A stretch of DNA of 64,000 nucleotides from Mallotus nudiflorus (taxonomy: Eukaryota; Streptophyta; Magnoliopsida; Malpighiales; Euphorbiaceae): assembly GCA_947683625.1 (NCBI GenBank), contig CANTUR010000793.1, positions 2,294,001 through 2,358,000 of the forward strand. The letters are read 5' to 3'. The translations under genes and the position numbers were made by a program. The first letter of the stretch is position 1, and each line of letters opens with the position of its first letter. The notes under the pieces are model-generated. The model saw only the letters and a program-made list of their open reading frames with translations. It had not been told where the DNA came from and did not search any database. This document shows, in pieces, positions 58,517 to 64,000 of the stretch.

Positions 58517-60522
58517 TGTAGACGATGTGGTTTAGTGCACACCCATGATTTTAGCAACCACGACACTATTTAAGCTCAGGGATTTAGAGAACACGCTAAT
58601 TGCTGTCACAAAGACATGGTGTGGAGATGAGGAGTCACCACCTAGGGTAATAACTGGGACCAATAAAAATGGTGGCACTCGATTCTCTAAAAGAAAGCTA
58701 GCACCATAACCAGGAGATTCTTCATACGGAATACCAACTTCTTTTAGTCTTGTGTTCATTTAGAATTACTTTATGAATCACTATTTTATCCTCTATTTAC
58801 ATGCAATTTCATATAAACCTTAAAAAAAATCAACTCTAGGCAAACTAGTCATGAAATATACAAGTAAACAATGCATTCATTTAAATTGTAATCCCTAGGT
58901 TAGTCTAATTTACATTGATTTTAATTATATGAGCTAAATCTACACATTTTAATTTACAAGTGAGCCTAAAGATTAAAGGGCCTAATTCCTATTTAATTTT
59001 AATTAAGTGATCATGAGTATATTTATTTTAATTCTAAAAAATGGGTCTAGATCTACAAATGATGGAAAAAGCTTTAATTAAATGGGCTAAGTCTAAGTTA
59101 ATTAAATTAAATTAGGTGGGCCTACATCTAATTAACTAAGTGGGCCTAAGTTATCTCTACCCTAAATCTAATTAATTAAACCTAAAAACAAACCTAAGTT
59201 TAAATGGCTTAAAGCCTAATGTGGGTCTAGGGCCTAAAAAACATAAACATAAGTAAACAAACCCAAAAATAATAATAAAAAATATCAAAACAAACAAATA
59301 AAAGATCAAACAAATAATTTAACTTATCCTAAAAACCCTAATTTAATTAAAGTGACCATAAACAATAAAATAAAATAATCAATCAAGCAAACTAATTTTA
59401 CCAACTTAAATCTAATTCAATTTTAATTAAACAACATAATGATTTCTATAACCATTAATTTTAATTAATTACTGAATATAAATCCTAATTTTACTATCCA
59501 ATTATTTAAAATAAAACACACAAGCACTCACACCAAATTTCATTATTCCCACTATTGGGGTTATTACAATGAACTATTGAGAATAATAAATAAAAATAAG
59601 ACAAAATAAAAAAAAAACTAGAAACTACATCTAGCTACAAGGTTCCATCCATGGACCTCTATGGATTTGTTTCTCCAAGTATGATCATCATGTGATCTCC
59701 ACCATAATCACCATCACAAAAAGGGTAAAACAATGATTAGTGAATAGAATTACAATAAAAATTAAATAAAATTGAAATTCAATAAAATCAAAATAATAAT
59801 AAAAGAAGAAAAATAAAAGAAATTAGGGAGAAGATCATGCTTATGGATGCTTGTGAATGAATTGCTCCTCAGACTAGTAAGATAACTGTTGTTTTTTAGT
59901 AGCCTTCAAAAACTTATTATTCTTCTTCTTAAAAATACCAAACGAATAAATCACCAAAAGTTTTTTTATGGAAAAGAATGCTCAGTATTGAGAATTTAGA
60001 GTTAAGTCCCTTGCTTTAGGAACCTAAGCTCTCCTTTTATAAGGAAAGACCAAAAAATCCCTAAGTTCTATGTACTAAGAGTTCCAATTTTAAAAGAACT
60101 TTATTTCCTAAAGAATTAGATAAATCCCAAAAATAAATTTAAGAAAATTTTTTAACCAATCAAAACCCAGGAAAAAATATTTTTATTTTTTGTAAAAATA
60201 TAAAAAATAAATGGAAAACATGTAATTCTGACCAGAATTGTGTAAGTCTAACCGAAATTGCATAATTCCAATTGGAATTATAGAATTCCATTTTTTTAAA
60301 ATTTTAATGACAAAAAGACCCTTGAAAGAAATTAAAAATTTCAATTAGCTCTTAAAAGGTATGACAATTAAGTCCTTAAAAAACTAATGAAACTCTTTCT
60401 GAAAATATATTCAAACTTTTAAGGTTTCAAACTTCAAGTGTTGAAGACCTATTTATAAAATTTTCATCATTGGAGTCCTTTGTCACATCCATATTTTATT
60501 GTCCCAAAATTAGGTGTTTATA
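58517..60522 (-). repeat. LTR D of a TAT-lineage element
   Basis: 2006 bp; minus-strand start TATAAACACC (G-to-A in the TG), end CATCGTCTACA. It is bordered on both sides by element interior: the protease piece to the left, and a polypurine-like tract plus 3' region to the right. It aligns with LTRs A, B and C. Confidence 0.83.
60033..60300 (-). promoter_or_regulatory. AATT-centred short repeats and TATA-like box, LTR D
   Basis: Minus strand: units at 60215-60300 (CCAATTGGAATTATG, TTCTGGTCAGAATTACATG-type), then CCTTATAAAAGG at 60033-60044. Confidence 0.5.
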
Positions 60523-60604
60523 GTTGTCCACCTTTGTCATTGTTTGATTGACAAATTACGACAAAGCAAATAAACACACAATTTCTTAAGAACAAAGTTT
60601 GAGT

Positions 60605-60613
60605 ACTTACCTG
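60605..60613 (-). promoter_or_regulatory. Donor-like CAGGTAAGT 83 bp before LTR D
   Basis: Same nonamer and same distance from the LTR as at 54277-54285, within about 120 bases of shared sequence beyond which the two interiors diverge. Confidence 0.45.
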
Positions 60614-60747
60614 TGCTTCTCAAGGTTTATGCTTGTAAGCAATCATCGGTTCACAATAAATGCTTGTGTTGCCATACAACACTAGCCATAATCCTAAAAC
60701 ATATGAGGAAACACTATACTTAGACGTATAGTGTTGGTTTGGATGGA

Positions 60748-61847
60748 TACATCACACTCAGTTGTATAATGTTGACTATACTCGGTCGTATAGTTCAGAT
60801 TGGAAGGATGCATTGTACTTGGTCATACAATGTCAACTACACTCGGACGTATAGTTTGAATTGAAATAGGTACATTGTACTCGGTCGTACAATGTTGACT
60901 ACACTCGGTCATATAGTTTGAATTGAAATGACAGATTTCACTCGATCATACAATGTCAACTACACTCGGTCATATAGTCTAAATTGATTTGGCACATTGC
61001 ACTCTGTTGTACAATGTCGACTATACTTGGTTGTATATTCTGAATTAAAATGACACATTGCACTCAGTCATACAATTTTGACTACACTCAGTTGTATAGT
61101 TTGAATTGAAATAGGTACATTGTACTCAGTTGTATAATGTCGACTACACTCGGCCGTATAGTCTGAATTGAAATGACATATTACACTCGGTCATACAATG
61201 TTGACTACACTTAGTCGTATAGTCTGAATTAGAATGACACATTGCACTCGGTTATACAATGTTGACTACACTTGGTCATATAGTCTGAATTGGAAAGATA
61301 CTTCACACTTGGTCGTATGATGTTGACTACACTTAGTTATATAGTCCGAATTGAATTGATACATTGCACTCAGTCGTACAATGTCAACTATACTCGGTCG
61401 TATAGTCTGAATTGATTTGGCACATTGTACTTGGTCGTACAATGTTAACTACACTCAGTTGTATAGTCTGATTTGAAATGATACATTGCACTTGGTTGTA
61501 CAATTTCGACTACACTCGGTTGTATAGTTTGAATTGAATTGATACATTGTACTCGGTCATACAATGTCGACTATATTCAGTTATATAGTCTAAATTGAAT
61601 TGATAAATTGTACTTAGTCATACAATGTTGACTACACTCGGTCGTATAGTCTAAATTAAAATAGGTACATTGTACTTGATCGTACAATGTTGATTACACT
61701 CGGTCGTATAGTCTAAATGGAAGGACACATCACACTTGCTCGTATGATGTCGACTACACTCGGTCGTATAGTTTGAATTGAATTAATACATTGCACTCGA
61801 TCATACAATGTTAAGTACACTCAGTCGTATAGTATGAATTCGTTTAT
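60748..61847. repeat. 61-bp tandem array, 18 copies, dimeric unit
   Basis: Units begin at 60748, 60809, 60871, 60932, 60993, 61054, 61116, 61177, 61238, 61299, 61360, 61421, 61482, 61543, 61604, 61666, 61726 and 61787. Each holds two related halves, CACTCGGTCGTACAATG and CACTCGGTCGTATAGTC. Most variation is CG to TG or CA. It lies in the 3' region of a TAT element beside LTR D. Confidence 0.95.
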
Positions 61848-62469
61848 GCTGACAATTCAATAATTTAAGGAATTATCAAATCCTATAACATTGCAATTTA
61901 GGACTAAATTGCAAAAGAAGAGTTGGAATTAAATGCAAATGAAGTTAAAGGACTAAAGTGGATGTTTTCCACTTTAATATGAGTTTTACATTTTTCTGAT
62001 TCATTTCTTCATTTCCTATCCTTCTCTCTTCTTTGTTTTTGTTTTCCTTTCTTTTAATTTTCAAATTTTTTTTCTTTATTTATCTTTTCATTTGACCTCC
62101 AATTTGAGATGCGTTTGATCCTATGGCTAACCCACAACATAGACTATGTGGAAGTAGCTCCAGACAATAAGATCCAGTCATATCCCAACTATATTTCCAT
62201 AAAAAAAGTTTAGGGCTCAATGAAAAGGAAAAGGTGCTCCCTTTGACTTGCTTACACCTCCACAGATGCTCATAGGCTGGAGATGAGGTAAATTTCTCTT
62301 ATGTCTGAGATTCTGCCAAAAAATATATTCTTGTCATATTTATACATGCAGTTATAGAATATCTCTTATATAAATTAGACAAAATTACATGAAATTGTCA
62401 ATTTTAAAGCAAAATTTTACAAAATTGGTTTTAGTATGTCAGAGGACTAATAGAATTTAGTCAGCTTTT
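61848..62469. other. No gene recognised
   Basis: AT-rich sequence with a pyrimidine-rich part near 62010-62100. Confidence 0.5.
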
Positions 62470-62625
62470 TGGATTTTTGGTCAAAAATCTAAATTCTAGA
62501 TTGGAATTTTTGGATTATGATTGGAAATTTGGAAATATCGATCGAAAATCTAGATTTCCTATTAGAAATCTAGAAATCTAATTGGAATTCTAGATTTTCG
62601 ATCGAAAATCCAGTCTTCTGATCAC
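62470..62625. repeat. Short-repeat array with perfect inverted repeat
   Basis: About seven units of ATTGGAAATTT or GATCGAAAATCTAGATTT type. CGATCGAAAATCTAGA (62539-62554) is mirrored exactly at 62589-62604. Confidence 0.7.
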
Positions 62626-62859
62626 TTTTTAAAAAAAAAAATAGAAATGAGAATAAACAAAAACCAAAAGTTAGTAAGGAAGGTAATCTTGTCATTTTTT
62701 GAATTTTATTCAGAAACCACTGAAATTCTAGGATTGCTTTCACTTGGCTTAAGAACTCTTTCATGATTTATCAAGAGAGGTAGTATAGCACATCTGGGCA
62801 TCTGGCTTCCAACATTTCGTTGCTACTCTGTTGACTGCTTGAGGTAGGTTAGATCAGTC

Positions 62860-63970
62860 TTCACTTTTTTCTCTTATCAAGAGGTGGATGGATACTACTC
62901 ACACCTTCCACATGCGAGTGGGTAAGCTAACTATTTCTCCCATAAGCTTCTTTACCATTACTAGGATCACCTTCGGGGGTACCCCGGTTCTTTTTTATAT
63001 CCATTACTGCACTCTTCCTGAGGATGCTAGGAGTCATTATGTTCATGACTTGTTTGGGTTTGTTATGAAATGGAAGAATCGGAAGAATGTGCTTCTTTAT
63101 TCTCTTGTTTATAGTTTCAGGAGCTTAGCCACCACCACATCTCGCTAGATCCTTCAAAAGGTGAGATGCTACTTATTGATACTGTTAGGCACTACCCTCT
63201 TTTGTGAGACTGGTCATGAGGTTAGCATTGTGCTTCTTGGTCCCCTTTAGAATCTTGCTAGATTCTCTACTTTTGACTAGATACTGTCTGTAGAGGTGCT
63301 GTGACAATGTGCAGCTTCTGGCACATTTTACATGTATGTCTTCTTCATATGCCTCTTTTTGATTTTTCTCTTTTACAACTGTTTTCATTTTAATTATCTT
63401 TTCTTTTTATATTTGAGGCATTGATATCAGGGTTATCTGAGGCTTTAGTGCCATTAGTTCTGATAGGAGTCTTCCACTAATGTAGAGATGGGGTTCTTCT
63501 CATATTGCTAGTGTCAAGTATGACTTACAGACTTATTGGGACCAGCTGAAATCTTTAGAGTGGGACCTGGTAAGATAAATTTAACTATTAGCATTTGATC
63601 AATTATAAAAGTTAAATAAAATTTATTTGAATGAATTTTCAAGTCAAATTAGATTAGCTGGTTGGTACTGAAGACATCCAGTGATACAGTTTCATGACTA
63701 CTGCTATGAGGCTTGAGACTATGAGGATTTTGCTTCCTGGTTATGGTTGATAGATGTGGTATCTTGGTAAGCATGTTTATCATTGGCATATGGGAGCTTT
63801 CAGGAGGCATGTTCCTTATTCTATTCCCTCTTCCATGTTGAGGAGTTACAACATGACTACTCTTGAGCTTAAAGCAGATTTTAAGGGATATGATACTTCG
63901 ACTCTACTCGAGTGTTCTTGCCACTATCAGGAGTATATTTGAGAGAATCTCCTAGAGCACGTTCCCATAG
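62860..63970 (+). pseudogene. Plant mobile domain (aminotransferase-like PMD) pseudogene
   Basis: Plus-strand reading, antisense to the TAT sequence. KRWMDTTHTFHMRVGKLTIS then FFTITRITFGGTPVLF (62879-62990) matches the PMD start, which typically has R-W-W-x-T-T-x-T-F-H and a G-E-M-T-I-T-P-like block. After a stop at 63146 the same frame gives KVRCYLLILLGTTLFC and LLGPL-stop-NLARFSTFD-stop (63160-63285), the middle of the domain. A third piece is 63754-63942 (MWYLGKHVYHWHMGAFRRHV). PMD proteins occur as host silencing-related factors and inside transposable elements. Stops occur at typical W and Q positions, and the region 63330-63700 is not readable. Confidence 0.68.
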
Positions 63971-64000
63971 ATCTAGTTGAGGTTTGCTTTTTGACATTAA

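Noticed and set aside
60748..61847. 61-bp array considered as a centromeric satellite
   Set aside because: Only 18 copies within a TAT 3' region; copy number elsewhere is unknown.

Overview
This is AT-rich nuclear plant DNA, most likely eudicot: the mobile elements belong to plant-specific lineages (Tekay/Del-like chromovirus, TAT/Ogre-like gypsy, SIRE/Maximus-like copia, plant MULE and hAT). I cannot name the species. I found no intact cellular gene, rRNA, tRNA or CRISPR array. Nearly everything that can be identified is nested, decayed transposable elements and the tandem repeats they carry. I see no clearly new biological system; the interesting material is regulatory and structural features inside the elements.

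Layout. 1-7100: a gypsy chromovirus (+), its 5' LTR cut by the window edge and its 3' LTR truncated. 7103-8800: a SIRE-like copia relic with a duplicated RNase H segment. 8842-9336: a small MULE carrying a piece of MuDR transposase. 10262-21408: a complete but dead 11.1 kb chromovirus (-) with a perfect 5-bp target duplication. 21409-28890: dispersed repeats, hAT fragments, a GAGTCAAC tandem array and an LTR with a dense W-box cluster. 28891-30952: a solo LTR of a TAT family (LTR A). 32920-34620: a repeat that also occurs inverted at 24030-25510. 35161-39229: a non-autonomous hAT element with an 8-bp target duplication, itself interrupted by another solo TAT LTR (LTR B, 35291-37649). 39409-45595: a young copia element (-) with short LTRs and a perfect target duplication. 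46219-47332: the 3' end of another LTR element (-). 48611-64000: minus-strand TAT sequence arranged LTR C, internal, LTR D, internal; LTR C is split by a 3.4 kb chromovirus solo LTR (49184-52591). Both internal parts carry unrelated tandem arrays next to the 3' LTR, and the right one also carries a plant-mobile-domain pseudogene in antisense.

How parts relate. Insertion order can be read from target duplications: hAT before LTR B; TAT LTR C before the chromovirus solo LTR. Three LTR families show possible regulatory architecture: chromovirus LTRs (TATA-like sequence, pyrimidine-rich leader, GTGAGT donor-like site, with an acceptor-like site just before the gag ATG), TAT LTRs (short AATT-centred repeats upstream of a TATA-like box in all four copies), and the 771-bp LTR family (6-10 W-box cores upstream of a TATA box). 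All coordinates, identities and alignments were read by eye; no search was run.
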